Below the pieces are notes generated by a model that was not told the DNA's origin, searched no databases, and worked only from the letters and a program-made list of their open reading frames with translations. From contig DF820459.1 in NCBI GenBank assembly GCA_000739515.1, forward strand, positions 996,019-1,060,018: a stretch of DNA of 64,000 nucleotides. Reading direction: 5' to 3'. Below are positions 27,745 to 36,627 of the stretch, piece after piece; position 1 is the stretch's first letter; the number at the start of each line of letters is the position of its first letter. This DNA is from Candidatus Moduliflexus flocculans. Lineage in GTDB: Bacteria > Moduliflexota > Moduliflexia > Moduliflexales > Moduliflexaceae. Position numbers and translations under genes: made by a program.

Positions 27745-27972
27745 TTATATTTCATGAATTCCAACAATTTGAAGATTCACGGCTTCGAACGCCTGGCGGG
27801 CGCGTTCCTGATCGTCTCGCCGAATCCGCAGACAGACGCCGCATTCGGAACTTAATATGCGAGGCACTGGAATTAACTTGGACGCAATTCCCGCCTGTTT
27901 CAAGATTTTCTCGCCGCGCAGCGCATGACTCGTTGATTGCAGCAAGATGACCGCGTACTGCCCCGAATTCAT
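27745..27972 (-). CDS. DUF3343 putative Se/S carrier
   Basis: A 75-residue protein, about the size of the DUF3343 family, with YAVILLQSTSHALRGEKILK and the cysteine motif SSECGVCLRI that could carry a persulfide or perselenide. DUF3343 genes are known neighbours of selD, yedF and class-V aminotransferases in selenium-utilising bacteria. Its start overlaps the stop of the cysteine desulfurase-like gene by four bases, so it should receive selenium or sulfur from that enzyme. The tRNA gene follows at once. Confidence 0.85.
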   Translation of the reverse strand: MNSGQYAVILLQSTSHALRGEKILKQAGIASKLIPVPRILSSECGVCLRIRRDDQERARQAFEAVNLQIVGIHEI

Positions 27973-29123
27973 CGTTTGCTCCTCGCGAGAAAGCGAACAG
28001 CGGCAAGAGCGGCATTGATTTCATCCGGCGTGTTGAACGCGCCAAGCCCGAAACGGATTGTTCCGCGCGGAAACGTGCCGATGGTTTTATGCGCCGCCGG
28101 AGAACAATGCAAGCCGACGCGGCAGCAGATGCCGAATTCCTCATCGAGCCAGAAGGCCGCGCTGGAGGGTTCGACCTGCTCGATATTAAACGAGACGGTC
28201 GCCGTTTGCCGTGTGGCGTCGCCCGTTCCATAGACCGTGACGCCGGGAATGTCGCGCAGGCCGTTCAACAGCAGCCGCGTCAAGGCGATGTCATCGGCGC
28301 GAATCTGTTCAAGGTCACGTTCCCTGAGCCAGCACAGCGCGGCGGAAAGTCCCGCCAATCCGACCGCGTTCAGCGTGCCGCTTTCGAATCGATCCGGCAG
28401 AAAGCCCGGCTGGATTTCCAATTCCGACGCGCTCCCCGTGCCGCCGCGTTTTAACGGCGTAAATTCTGACAGCTTGACCCGTTCGCCGATAATCAGGCCA
28501 CCCGTGCCGGTTGGCCCAAGCAGCGCTTTATGGCCGGTAAAGGCGAGCAGATCAATCTGATCCGCTGCCATGTCAATCGAACAGACTCCGGCGCTCTGGG
28601 CGGCATCAAGCAAAAATAACAGGTTGCGTTCTCTCGCGATTGCGCCGATTGCGCGGATTGGTTGAATTGTTCCAATCACATTTGAAGCGTGATTCAGCGC
28701 GATCATCACCGTATTCTGGCGAATGGCAGCGCAAACGTCTTCGGCATTCAGCAGACCTTCCGGCGAGCAGGAAATCACAGAGAGTTCGATCCCTTGTTCT
28801 TCGAGGGCGCGAAGCGGGCGCATCATGGAATTATGCTCCATGCTGCTGGTAATAACGTGCTGGCCTGGTCGCAGAAGGCCGCACAGCGCTAAGTTCAGGG
28901 ATTCGGTCACATTGTGGGTGAAAATAACGCGCAACGAGTCTGGCGCGTGAAAGAGTTCGGCGATGGCTTCCCGCGTCTCATAGACAAGCCGCCCGGCTTC
29001 AACGGACAGGCGATGACCGCCGCGACCGGGGCTTGCGCCGATGTCTGCGAGAAAGCGCGTCATCGCTTCGGCGACGCACGGCGGTTTCGGCCACGAGGTT
29101 GCGGCATTGTCAAAATAGATCAT
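27969..29123 (-). CDS. Cysteine desulfurase-like class V aminotransferase (selenium operon)
   Basis: A PLP enzyme of 384 residues in the NifS/CsdB superfamily, first gene of the selenium operon. It begins MIYFDNAATSWPKPPCVAEA. The PLP lysine lies in LLAFTGHKALLGPTGTGG. The mobile loop near the C-terminus has CCRVGLHCSPAAHK, supplying the cysteine that accepts sulfur (or selenium) from the substrate. This subfamily accompanies selD, yedF and DUF3343. It probably mobilises selenium from selenocysteine or sulfur from cysteine for the carriers downstream. Transcription probably begins in the 260 bp upstream, where small palindromes (29168-29186, 29231-29248) but no gene are found. Confidence 0.88.
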   Translation of the reverse strand: MIYFDNAATSWPKPPCVAEAMTRFLADIGASPGRGGHRLSVEAGRLVYETREAIAELFHAPDSLRVIFTHNVTESLNLALCGLLRPGQHVITSSMEHNSMMRPLRALEEQGIELSVISCSPEGLLNAEDVCAAIRQNTVMIALNHASNVIGTIQPIRAIGAIARERNLLFLLDAAQSAGVCSIDMAADQIDLLAFTGHKALLGPTGTGGLIIGERVKLSEFTPLKRGGTGSASELEIQPGFLPDRFESGTLNAVGLAGLSAALCWLRERDLEQIRADDIALTRLLLNGLRDIPGVTVYGTGDATRQTATVSFNIEQVEPSSAAFWLDEEFGICCRVGLHCSPAAHKTIGTFPRGTIRFGLGAFNTPDEINAALAAVRFLARSKR

Positions 29124-29383
29124 ACGGTCAATTTCTCTGGCAGACGCCAGTCATGACCGCAAAGGCAGCATTTCACAAAGAAATGCTATTCGGTAGGACG
29201 ATCACAAACAGCACTGCGCAGATGAGCGAAAGAACGCCGCCTGGCGTTCACGGCTGTTATTCAGGCAAAATATGAATAAATTCGATTCGGTCGGCTCATA
29301 AAAATGACGATTGAATGAACTGGTAAAGTTTGACAAGTATTTTTTGTTAAAAACCGAACATTCGCGTGAACGCTCTGATTCGG

Positions 29384-30151
29384 TTAATGCAAAATCTGGC
29401 TGAGAAAGAGCTTTGTGCGCTCATTTTGCGGACGCGCAAAAAATTCTTCCGGCGTGTTTTCTTCCACGATTTCGCCGACATCCATAAACATCACGCGGTC
29501 GGCGACGCGCCGGGCAAAGCCCATTTCATGCGTGACCACCAGCATCGTCATCCCTTCTTCGGCTAAATCCACCATGACATCCAGCACCTCTTTCACCATT
29601 TCCGGGTCAAGCGCAGAGGTTGGCTCATCGAACAGCATGATATTCGGTTTCATGCACAAACTGCGGGCAATCGCCGCGCGTTGCTGCTGCCCGCCGGAAA
29701 GCTGTCCCGGAAATTTGCGGGCTTGTTCGGCGATGCGGACTTTCTGCAAATAGTGCAACGCCAATTCTTCCGCCGCTGCTTTCGGCATTTTCCGCACCCA
29801 GCGCGGCCCAAGCGTCAGATTATCTAAAATCGTCAGGTGCGGAAACAGATTGAACTGCTGGAACACCATGCCGACTTCGGCGCGAATTTTTTCAATATTT
29901 TTAAGGTCGTTCGACATTTCGATGCCGTCCACGATAATCTGGCCGCGCTGGTGTCTTTCGATATGGTTGATGCAGCGGATCAGCGTGGATTTGCCCGAAC
30001 CGGACGGGCCGCAGATGACGATTTTTTCCTTCCGGCGCACGGACAGCGACACATTTTTCAGCACATGAAATTCGCCATACCATTTATCTACATTGATCAT
30101 CCGAATAATCGCGTCGTTCTGGCTTACTGGCGTGTTAGGATTGCTTTTCAT
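29384..30151 (-). CDS. aapP: General L-amino-acid ABC transporter, ATPase
   Basis: ATPase of the polar amino-acid importer family, 255 residues. Walker [14 protein letters not shown]-loop [13 protein letters not shown], signature [13 protein letters not shown], Walker [17 protein letters not shown] and H-loop VTHEMGFA are all intact. It ends the aapJQMP operon. The ATG at 30151 is chosen; a TTG four codons upstream is possible. A P3 and a P5 repeat separate it from aapM. Confidence 0.93.
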   Translation of the reverse strand: MKSNPNTPVSQNDAIIRMINVDKWYGEFHVLKNVSLSVRRKEKIVICGPSGSGKSTLIRCINHIERHQRGQIIVDGIEMSNDLKNIEKIRAEVGMVFQQFNLFPHLTILDNLTLGPRWVRKMPKAAAEELALHYLQKVRIAEQARKFPGQLSGGQQQRAAIARSLCMKPNIMLFDEPTSALDPEMVKEVLDVMVDLAEEGMTMLVVTHEMGFARRVADRVMFMDVGEIVEENTPEEFFARPQNERTKLFLSQILH

Positions 30152-30163
30152 TGAATTTCCCAA

Positions 30164-30196
30164 AGCCGTCAGACACCTTCAAGGTGTCTGACGGCT
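30164..30196. repeat. P3 palindrome
   Basis: Perfect 16-base arms (AGCCGTCAGACACCTT) with one central base; the arm differs from 26978-27010 at one base, with a compensating change on the other arm. Confidence 0.92.
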
Positions 30197-30210
30197 ACGC
30201 ATAAGTACAT

Positions 30211-30270
30211 GTACCGCCGACGTCCCCGTCGGCTTTTGATGGAAAACGCCGACGAGGACGTCGGCGGTAC
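30211..30270. repeat. P5 palindrome (GTACCGCCGACGTCC family)
   Basis: 23-base arms with a single mismatch around a TTTTGATGGAAAAC centre. A second copy is at 36344-36404. Confidence 0.9.
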
Positions 30271-30303
30271 GAAATATTTCAAAAACTCATAAAACTACGC
30301 ATG

Positions 30304-31386
30304 TTACAAATCGGTCTTTAATTCGCGCTCTAAACGGCGGCTGTATTGTGACATAAAAAAGCAGCAAACAAAGTAAATCATCGCGATAAACATGTAGGCT
30401 TCCGCCGAAAAGCCCATCCATTTCGGGTCAGCCACCACGACTTGCGTGGTTTTCAGTAGATCGAACAGGGCGATAATCACGACTAATGACGTGTCTTTGA
30501 ACGCTGAAATCAACACGCCCATTGATGGCGGAATCACGATTTTTAACGCCTGCGGCAGCACGATGAGCCGCATGGTTTGATAATAATTCAGGCCGATGGA
30601 CTCAGCGGCTTCGTATTGCCCTTTCGGAATCGCCTGCAACCCGCCGCGCACGACTTCGGCGATATAGGCGGCAGTAAACAGAATGATCGCGACCTGCGCC
30701 CGCAAGATTTTATCAATCGTAATCCCCTTCGGCAGAAAAAGCGGGAAGACGATTGAAGACATAAACAGCAAGCTGATAAGCGGCACGCCGCGAATCAATT
30801 CAATATACACCACCGAAAACGCCTTGATGACTGGCATTTTCGAGCGGCGTCCCAATGCCAGCAGCACGCCGAGCGGATACGCGGCAGTCAGGCCGAAAAA
30901 TGCCAGCAGGAACGTCAGCGGCAAGCCGCCCCACTGATCGGTTTTGACTACCTTCAGGCCAAAGACGCCGCCGCGCATAATAAGCGCAATCCCGACAATT
31001 CCAACGATCCAAGCATAGACCAATGACCGCGTCCAGCGAGCGCGATTGCGGCTGTAAAACAGCAGCGCGACAAACAGCAGCATAGCGGTCAGCGGACGCC
31101 ACTGTTCGTCATACGGATAAAACCCGAACAGGATAAAACGGAGGTTATTGTAAATAATTGACCAGCACGCGCCGTCAACGGCCTGACGACAGGCGTCGCC
31201 GTCGGATGTCCAGAGGCTTTTGACGAACGCCCATTCGATAAACGGCGGCACGATTTTCCAGAGCAGCGCGAGCAGCAAAATCGTCAACAGCGAATTCCAG
31301 ACGCCGTTGAACAGATTGGCGCGTATCCAGCCGATGACGCCCATTCGAATCACTGGCGGAGATGAAAATTTATGATGAGAAACCAT
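30304..31386 (-). CDS. aapM: General L-amino-acid ABC permease AapM
   Basis: Inner-membrane permease of 360 residues with about eight helices. The HisM-type permease domain occupies the C-terminal two thirds (about 150-355) and carries the EAA loop (EAAESIGLNYYQTMRLIVLP followed by QALKIVIPP). The long N-terminal region with a periplasmic segment (residues about 60-90) matches AapM/BztC rather than shorter glutamine permeases. Works with AapQ. Confidence 0.9.
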   Translation of the reverse strand: MVSHHKFSSPPVIRMGVIGWIRANLFNGVWNSLLTILLLALLWKIVPPFIEWAFVKSLWTSDGDACRQAVDGACWSIIYNNLRFILFGFYPYDEQWRPLTAMLLFVALLFYSRNRARWTRSLVYAWIVGIVGIALIMRGGVFGLKVVKTDQWGGLPLTFLLAFFGLTAAYPLGVLLALGRRSKMPVIKAFSVVYIELIRGVPLISLLFMSSIVFPLFLPKGITIDKILRAQVAIILFTAAYIAEVVRGGLQAIPKGQYEAAESIGLNYYQTMRLIVLPQALKIVIPPSMGVLISAFKDTSLVVIIALFDLLKTTQVVVADPKWMGFSAEAYMFIAMIYFVCCFFMSQYSRRLERELKTDL

Positions 31387-31408
31387 GTAAATTTATGCCA
31401 ATATTCCC

Positions 31409-31437
31409 GTAGAGACGCCCCGGCGGGGCGTCTCTAC
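31409..31437. repeat. P1 palindrome providing the aapQ stop
   Basis: Perfect 13-base arms, 3-base centre. The TAG that ends aapQ (31434-31436) is part of the repeat, so the element trimmed or replaced the original gene end. Confidence 0.9.
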
Positions 31438-32630
31438 CGTTCGACCAACGCGATTTTTTTATTGTACCAGTTCATGAATGCCGACGTGCTCAGGCTGAAA
31501 CAGAGATAGACGATCATGATCAACAACACGCCTTCGATGGCCTGCCCGGTCTGATTGATGGTCGTTCCGGCGACAGAGACAAAATCGGGAAAGCCGATGG
31601 CAATCGCTAACGAGCTATTTTTCGTCAGGTTCAGTAATTGGCTCGTCAACGGCGGGATAATCACGCGCAACGCCTGCGGCAGGATGACGAGGCTGAGAAT
31701 CTGCCCCGGCCTCAAGCCAAGCGACATCGCCGCTTCGGACTGTCCCCGGCTGACCGATTGAATCCCGGCGCGAACGATTTCCGCAACGAATGCCGACGTG
31801 TACATCACCAGCCCAAGCAACAGCGCGGTGAACTCCGGCGAGACGCTTTTCCCGCCTCGAAAATTAAAGCCCTTGAGCTCAGGAACGCTCAATTGTGTCG
31901 GCGCGCCGCCAAGCCACCATGCCAGCAGCGGCAGGCCGAGCAACAGCGCGACGCTTGTCCAGAAGATCGGGAACGATTGGCCTGTTCGCTCCTGCCGTTT
32001 CATCATCACGACCCGCAGCACGTAAGCGATCACGCAGGCGCAGAGCAAGGCGATGACGGCATAGAAATAGGCAGGATGCTTTTCCGGCACAGGAAACATC
32101 ATGCCGCGATTGCTGAGAAACACGCCCGGAATCGGCGAGACGGCCTGACGCGGCGGCGGCAGCAATTCATAAAAAAACGAATACCAGAAAAATAATTGCA
32201 GCAGCACCGGCACGTTTTGAAAGACTTCGATATAGACCACCGCCACTCGCGAAACCAACCAGTTCGACGATAAGCGGGCAATACCGAGAAATGTGCCCAA
32301 CACGGTTGTCAAAGTCATGCCAAGCACGGACACAAACAGCGTGTTCAGCACGCCTGCAATTAACACGCGGGTGTAGGTATCTGCGGCAGAATAGGGAATC
32401 AGCGATTCGCCGATTTCGAACGCCGCTTCTTTTTTCAGGAAGCCGAAGCCAGTGGCGATTTTTTGCGTTCGCAAGTTCGCCATCGTATTGGAAACCAGAA
32501 AATGGCCGAGCAGGGCGACAATCGCAAAGACGACAATCTGATAAACAATCGCGCGTTTATCAGGATCGCGCCAGAAGGGGATCTTTTCGCCCGGCGCATG
32601 CAGGGGCGTTTCTTTCTTGCTGAAATTCAT
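31434..32630 (-). CDS. aapQ: General L-amino-acid ABC permease AapQ
   Basis: Inner-membrane permease of 398 residues. An N-terminal helix is followed by a periplasmic loop, then the HisM-type domain with LAGVLNTLFVSVLGMTLTT-like helices and the EAA loop (EAAMSLGLRPGQILSLVILP). The segment VYIEVFQNVPVLLQLFFWY is typical of AapQ/BztB. It ends ALVER at a stop codon contributed by a P1 palindrome. The ATG at 32630 is chosen over a GTG two codons upstream. Confidence 0.9.
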   Translation of the reverse strand: MNFSKKETPLHAPGEKIPFWRDPDKRAIVYQIVVFAIVALLGHFLVSNTMANLRTQKIATGFGFLKKEAAFEIGESLIPYSAADTYTRVLIAGVLNTLFVSVLGMTLTTVLGTFLGIARLSSNWLVSRVAVVYIEVFQNVPVLLQLFFWYSFFYELLPPPRQAVSPIPGVFLSNRGMMFPVPEKHPAYFYAVIALLCACVIAYVLRVVMMKRQERTGQSFPIFWTSVALLLGLPLLAWWLGGAPTQLSVPELKGFNFRGGKSVSPEFTALLLGLVMYTSAFVAEIVRAGIQSVSRGQSEAAMSLGLRPGQILSLVILPQALRVIIPPLTSQLLNLTKNSSLAIAIGFPDFVSVAGTTINQTGQAIEGVLLIMIVYLCFSLSTSAFMNWYNKKIALVER

Positions 32631-32649
32631 AACCACATTCAGAAAAGAG

Positions 32650-32682
32650 AAACCTCACAGGTTCTTAAAACCTGTGAGGTTT
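32650..32682. repeat. P2 palindrome
   Basis: Perfect 14-base arms AAACCTCACAGGTT / AACCTGTGAGGTTT. Between aapJ and aapQ. Confidence 0.92.
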
Positions 32683-32695
32683 GGGGTCGAATAAA

Positions 32696-33712
32696 CTATC
32701 GCATTGGCGGAGTGTACATCAGGCCGCCGTTCGTCCAGAGCGCATTCAGGCCGCGTTCCAACTTCAACGCCGTATTGACGCCGACATTCCGTTCAAACAC
32801 TTCGCCGTAATTGCCGACTTGTTTGATGATGTTGTACGCCCATTTTTCATCTACGCCGAGCGCTTCGCCGTTGCCGGGCGTCACGCCGAGAAAGCGCTGA
32901 ATGTCCGGATTTTCGCTTTTCAACATTTCATCCACATTCTGCGAGGTAATGCCGAATTCTTCCGCCGCGATCATGGCCATTGTCGCCATATTCACGACAT
33001 CATACCATTTATCGTCGCCATGGCGCACGGCAGGCGCAAGCGGCTCTTTGGAGATGATTTCCGGCAGAATGATGTAATCGTCAGGATTCGGCGCGGTGGC
33101 GCGAATGCCGGCTAACTGAGAGGCATCTGAAGTGAACGCGTCGCAACGTCCCGCAAAAAACGCTTTCGACAATTCCGCGTTATTATCAATCACGACCGGC
33201 GTCATTTTCATGCCGTTGGTGCGGAAATAATCAGCGAGGTTCAATTCTGTCGTCGTGCCGGGCAGCACGCAGACCGTTGCGCCGTCAAGCTCTTTGGCGC
33301 TGTTCACGCCGAGTTTTTTGGCGACCATGAAGCCCTGCCCATCATAGTAATTGACATGCGCGAAGTTCAAGCCTAACGCGGTTTCACGCGATAACGTGAT
33401 GGTGCAGTTGCGGGTCAACACGTCCACTTCGCCTGATTGCAGGGCAGTAAAACGGGTTTTTGTATTCAACGGGACGAATTTGACTTTATTGGCATCGCCA
33501 AACACCGCCGCCGCGACCGCGCGGGCCGTATCCACATCCAACCCCTGCCAGACGCCTTTTTCATCCGGCTTGCCAAACCCATACAATTCGCCATTCACTC
33601 CGGCCAATAATTCGCCGCGCGCTTTCACGTCTTCCAACGTTCCGGCAGCCACGCTGCCAGCGGCGATCAGGACAAGCAATACGACGAGACACGATTTGAT
33701 GCATTTCAACAT
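32696..33712 (-). CDS. aapJ: General L-amino-acid ABC transporter binding protein
   Basis: Periplasmic binding protein of 338 residues. The start at 33712 has AGGAGG six bases upstream and opens a signal peptide (MLKCIKSCLVVLLVLIAAGS, cleavage near SVAAG-T). The mature protein has LEDVKARGELLAGVNGELYG, the ligand-binding GLDVDTARAVAAAVFGD and DVLTRNCTITLSRE, all typical of AapJ/BztA. First gene of aapJQMP; the operon order is complete and conserved. The 229 bp upstream hold a P2 palindrome and no clear promoter. Confidence 0.93.
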   Translation of the reverse strand: MLKCIKSCLVVLLVLIAAGSVAAGTLEDVKARGELLAGVNGELYGFGKPDEKGVWQGLDVDTARAVAAAVFGDANKVKFVPLNTKTRFTALQSGEVDVLTRNCTITLSRETALGLNFAHVNYYDGQGFMVAKKLGVNSAKELDGATVCVLPGTTTELNLADYFRTNGMKMTPVVIDNNAELSKAFFAGRCDAFTSDASQLAGIRATAPNPDDYIILPEIISKEPLAPAVRHGDDKWYDVVNMATMAMIAAEEFGITSQNVDEMLKSENPDIQRFLGVTPGNGEALGVDEKWAYNIIKQVGNYGEVFERNVGVNTALKLERGLNALWTNGGLMYTPPMR

Positions 33713-33918
33713 AGACTTCCTCCTTCGCTCTCCCTCCGTCATTGAGTATCAATTGCCGAATTTCCTTCTATCAAAGAATATTCTGGCAATTCCTATCTGC
33801 GACGGAGGGATATTTCGTCGAAAGCCGAGATTTTTGGCAAGAAAAAAATTCGAGAAGGAGAGATTTTTCGCGTCAAGATCGGAGATTTTTTTGACAAATT
33901 TGTTAGTATAAGAAAAAA

Positions 33919-33951
33919 AGACCTCACAGGTCTTCAAGACGTGTGAGGTCT
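33919..33951. repeat. P2 palindrome
   Basis: Arms starting AGACCTCACAGGTCTT with one mismatch in the other arm (GACGTGTGAGGTCT). Confidence 0.9.
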
Positions 33952-33971
33952 GCGCGGTAGGGTCTTATGGC

Positions 33972-34859
33972 TTATTTTTGAGGCGCACGTTTGTTCTGGC
34001 GCTCTTTGACACGCTCTTGAATGCGTTCCTGGCGGTCTTGTTTGCGCTCGGCGCTTGCTTTTTTGAGTTGTTCGCGCTGTTCTGGCGTCAGCAATTTGTT
34101 AATTTCTATCATCGTCTCTGTGCGGGCTTTTTCTAATGCGGCGTCTTTTTCTGCGATACTTGCCTGCAACTGCTGAACTTTCGCCGTATCAGAATTGGTG
34201 GCAAATAATTCTTCTCGCAATTCCCCACGCAATTGAATGATTGTTTCAAGAAGCTGCTGATTCGCCTTCAGCGACGTTTTCAGGATGTTTTTAATCTGAG
34301 AACGCTGCTCTTTCGTCAGCGCGATTCCGCGCCATTCCACCGGCATTTGCTCTTGCATTTCGGCGAGTTGCTGAAGTTGTTCTTCTGTTAAAATCGCCTT
34401 AATATTTAAAAGATTCTGAACAGCCCCCTCGCTTAATTTCTGCTTTGCGCTGGCGATTTGCGTAAGCAGTGCATCAATTTTGGCGCTGTCGATCTGAGCA
34501 TTGCTCATCTCTTTGCGCAGGTCTTGCTGAGCAAACTGAAGTTCTTCCCGCGTTGTCGCTGTGCTGACTTGAAAATCGCGGCGTAACTGTTGGATTTTCT
34601 CGCGCTGTTCATCCGTCAAATTCAACGCCTGCCAATTGATGCGCAAATTATCTTGCTGCATGCCATCCGGTGACATCGGTCCATCTGGCGGCATCGGCGC
34701 ATCCGGCATTTGCTGCCCCCCGTCCGGCGGCGCCATCATCTCTCCGTTCGGCGGTTGTGGCGGCTCGCCCTCCTTCTGAGCGGCGGCGCCGTTTGCGAAC
34801 ACCATAACACTGGCAACACACATCAACAACAGCATCATATAAGATATTTTTCGTAACAT
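33972..34859 (-). CDS. Periplasmic Spy/CpxP-like protein with two LTxxQ units
   Basis: A 295-residue exported protein. Signal peptide MLRKISYMMLLLMCVASVMV is followed by a proline/methionine/glycine-rich stretch (about 30-70), then two helical Spy/CpxP-type repeats. The first has LNLTDEQREKIQQLRRDF and ILTEEQLQQLAEMQ; the second has IALTKEQRSQIKNILKTSL and LLTPEQREQLKKAS. Spy and CpxP are chaperones or stress sensors that form all-alpha dimers. A tandem double copy is unusual. The C-terminus is very basic. Downstream of an ECF sigma/anti-sigma pair, it is the likely stress-response output gene. Confidence 0.8.
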   Translation of the reverse strand: MLRKISYMMLLLMCVASVMVFANGAAAQKEGEPPQPPNGEMMAPPDGGQQMPDAPMPPDGPMSPDGMQQDNLRINWQALNLTDEQREKIQQLRRDFQVSTATTREELQFAQQDLRKEMSNAQIDSAKIDALLTQIASAKQKLSEGAVQNLLNIKAILTEEQLQQLAEMQEQMPVEWRGIALTKEQRSQIKNILKTSLKANQQLLETIIQLRGELREELFATNSDTAKVQQLQASIAEKDAALEKARTETMIEINKLLTPEQREQLKKASAERKQDRQERIQERVKERQNKRAPQK

Positions 34860-34882
34860 ACAAAGACTCCTGGGCGATGGGT

Positions 34883-34920
34883 GGAATGGAGTGGCGGCGA
34901 ATGCTGCTCCACTCCATTCC
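34883..34920. repeat. Palindrome GGAATGGAGT/ACTCCATTCC
   Basis: Perfect 10-base arms in the leader of the Spy-like gene, about 25 bases upstream of its start. Could be an mRNA hairpin. Confidence 0.7.
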
Positions 34921-35057
34921 TCCCGAATACATCCCCTTTTTATTGGTGGTTAACGATACGTGTAACGATTCTGGATGTTATGCCAGCAAGACGCCAGGAC
35001 GCATGCAATCCCGCACTCGCGGCATAAATGTCTGAAATACGACTGATGATGGTCTGG

Positions 35058-35597
35058 CTATACAATTCCCCGATTAAAGCCGCTTGAGCGCAACACTGGC
35101 TGCCGCGTCTCGGTTGACCCGGTTTCGATGCTATCGAGGAATTCTTCCGCAACACCTCCGGCGGTGTCTGTGGAAAACAGTGACTCCGTTGTCACAGAAA
35201 CATCTTCGAATAAAATGTCTTCCGCATAGACGTCAATCGCCGCCGTATATTGTGCGGGCTGCGTCTGCGGGGTTTGGCGCCAATGCCAGAACATGACGCT
35301 CGCGCCGATCAGCAGCAGCGCGATGGTTCCGAACGCAAACCGCGGCACCCATTTCATTTCCCAAATCCTGCCGCGCGATTGCTGTTCAATTCGTCCGTTT
35401 ACGCGCTGCCGGAAGCCCTGTGGCGCGTCGAGAACTGGCAGCATTTTAGACAGCGTCTGTACCGCTGAAAAATCCTGCAACGTGGCGCGGCATGAAACGC
35501 ACGACGCGACATGCTGTTCGACCGTTTGCCGTTCTTCTGCCGTCACCTCTCCATCAATATAGGCTGAAAGCAATTCTTCCAGTGTTTCGCAATTCAT
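35058..35597 (-). CDS. Zinc-finger anti-sigma factor
   Basis: A 179-residue membrane-spanning anti-sigma factor. The N-terminal anti-sigma domain (1-45) has the zinc-binding pattern H-x3-C-x2-C (EQHVASCVSCRATLQDF). A single membrane helix (RFAFGTIALLLIGASVMFWH) lies near residue 95, followed by a periplasmic domain of about 70 residues. It should hold the upstream ECF sigma factor inactive until an envelope signal. Its ATG overlaps the sigma stop (ATGA), with GGAGG upstream. Confidence 0.9.
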   Translation of the reverse strand: MNCETLEELLSAYIDGEVTAEERQTVEQHVASCVSCRATLQDFSAVQTLSKMLPVLDAPQGFRQRVNGRIEQQSRGRIWEMKWVPRFAFGTIALLLIGASVMFWHWRQTPQTQPAQYTAAIDVYAEDILFEDVSVTTESLFSTDTAGGVAEEFLDSIETGSTETRQPVLRSSGFNRGIV

Positions 35598-36190
35598 ACC
35601 CATCCTCCTTTTTGCCTGACCTCTTTTTGCAGCAGTTCTTGCAATAACTTCCTTCCCCTGAAAATGCGCGACCGCACGGTTCCCTCCGAAATGTGCAGCG
35701 TCTGCGCAATTTCTTCATAAGATAACTCCTGAATTTCCCGCAGCACAATCGTCATGCGGTATTCTTCCGGCAGCTTTTCCAGCGCGTCCTGAATTTTCTG
35801 CTGCAACTCCTTCTGTTCAATCGCCTCTTTCGGATCGCCATGTTCGGCCATGTGGGTTCGCAACGCCTCTTCATCCGACACAAACCGCGACTGGCGTTTT
35901 TTCCAGCGGCGATATTCGTCAAGATAGACCGTCACGGCAATCCGATAGAGCCAGCTTTTAAATTGCGATGCTTCTTTCAGCGAGTGAATCGAATGAAACA
36001 TCTTCACAAAGACTTCTTGCGCCAGATCATCGAGATCATTCCATTTTGGCGCCATTCGCCGCAGAAACGTATAGACGAGATTCTGGTAGCGCATGACCAA
36101 CCGGTTAAATGCCTGCCGGTCGCCTGTCTGACATAACAAGACTAATTCGCGTTCGTTTTCTGCGGTCAATTCAACAGATTGTATCCCCAT
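35594..36190 (-). CDS. ECF sigma-70 factor
   Basis: An extracytoplasmic-function sigma factor of 198 residues. Region 2 includes RLVMRYQNLVYTFLRRM and DLAQEVFVKMFHSIHSL; region 4 includes LPEEYRMTIVLREIQELSYE and the DNA-binding helix IAQTLHISEGTVRSRIFRGR. The ATG at 36190 begins the conserved fold. It overlaps the anti-sigma gene and is preceded by a promoter of sigma-E type, so it probably controls its own expression and the Spy-like gene. Confidence 0.93.
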   Translation of the reverse strand: MGIQSVELTAENERELVLLCQTGDRQAFNRLVMRYQNLVYTFLRRMAPKWNDLDDLAQEVFVKMFHSIHSLKEASQFKSWLYRIAVTVYLDEYRRWKKRQSRFVSDEEALRTHMAEHGDPKEAIEQKELQQKIQDALEKLPEEYRMTIVLREIQELSYEEIAQTLHISEGTVRSRIFRGRKLLQELLQKEVRQKGGWV

Positions 36191-36229
36191 AATTGTTTCC
36201 CGATCAGGATTGGTTGTGTCTTCTGTGTA

Positions 36230-36259
36230 TGAAGACGAGAGGCGCAAAAGGAAAGTTCC
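36230..36259 (-). promoter_or_regulatory. Candidate ECF-type promoter for the sigma operon
   Basis: On the minus strand GGAACTT and TCTTCA are separated by 17 bases, resembling the sigma-E pattern (GGAACTT then TCtgA). It ends about 40 bases upstream of the sigma factor ATG, as expected for autoregulation. Confidence 0.5.
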
Positions 36260-36343
36260 TGAATTTCAATTTTTTTTCATTCACCCTTTCCTGGAAATGT
36301 TATTTCTTCTTCTGCAACGACATTTCTTTAGAAGGAATGATTT

Positions 36344-36404
36344 CCATACCGCCGACGCCCCCGTCAGCCTCGTAGAAAGGCCGACGGGGACGTCGGCGGT
36401 ATGG
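36344..36404. repeat. P5 palindrome
   Basis: Ends CCATACCGCCGACG / CGTCGGCGGTATGG with inner GCCGACGGGG-type arms. Same family as 30211-30270. Confidence 0.88.
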
Positions 36405-36536
36405 GATTTCCGTCAATTTACTGCCCATTCGAGAGGCGACAAGGTGGCTCGTTAGAACGTAAACAACTGCCTTTGGAAAAGAATCTCTTCGATCTTAAAT
36501 CTCGATCAAACACCTGTTTTAGCAGTGGCATCTGTG

Positions 36537-36565
36537 TTGCATGATCGTATGTTGGTTTTTATAAC
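36537..36565 (+). promoter_or_regulatory. Candidate sigma-70 promoter of the small ORF
   Basis: TTGCAT and TATAAC separated by 17 bases, about 65 bp upstream of the small reading frame at 36628. The leader contains a run of seven G. Confidence 0.4.
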
Positions 36566-36627
36566 ACGAAAAAATAAATACACGTTAATATAAATAAACA
36601 GGGGGGGACAGAACAGTGGAGGAATTG

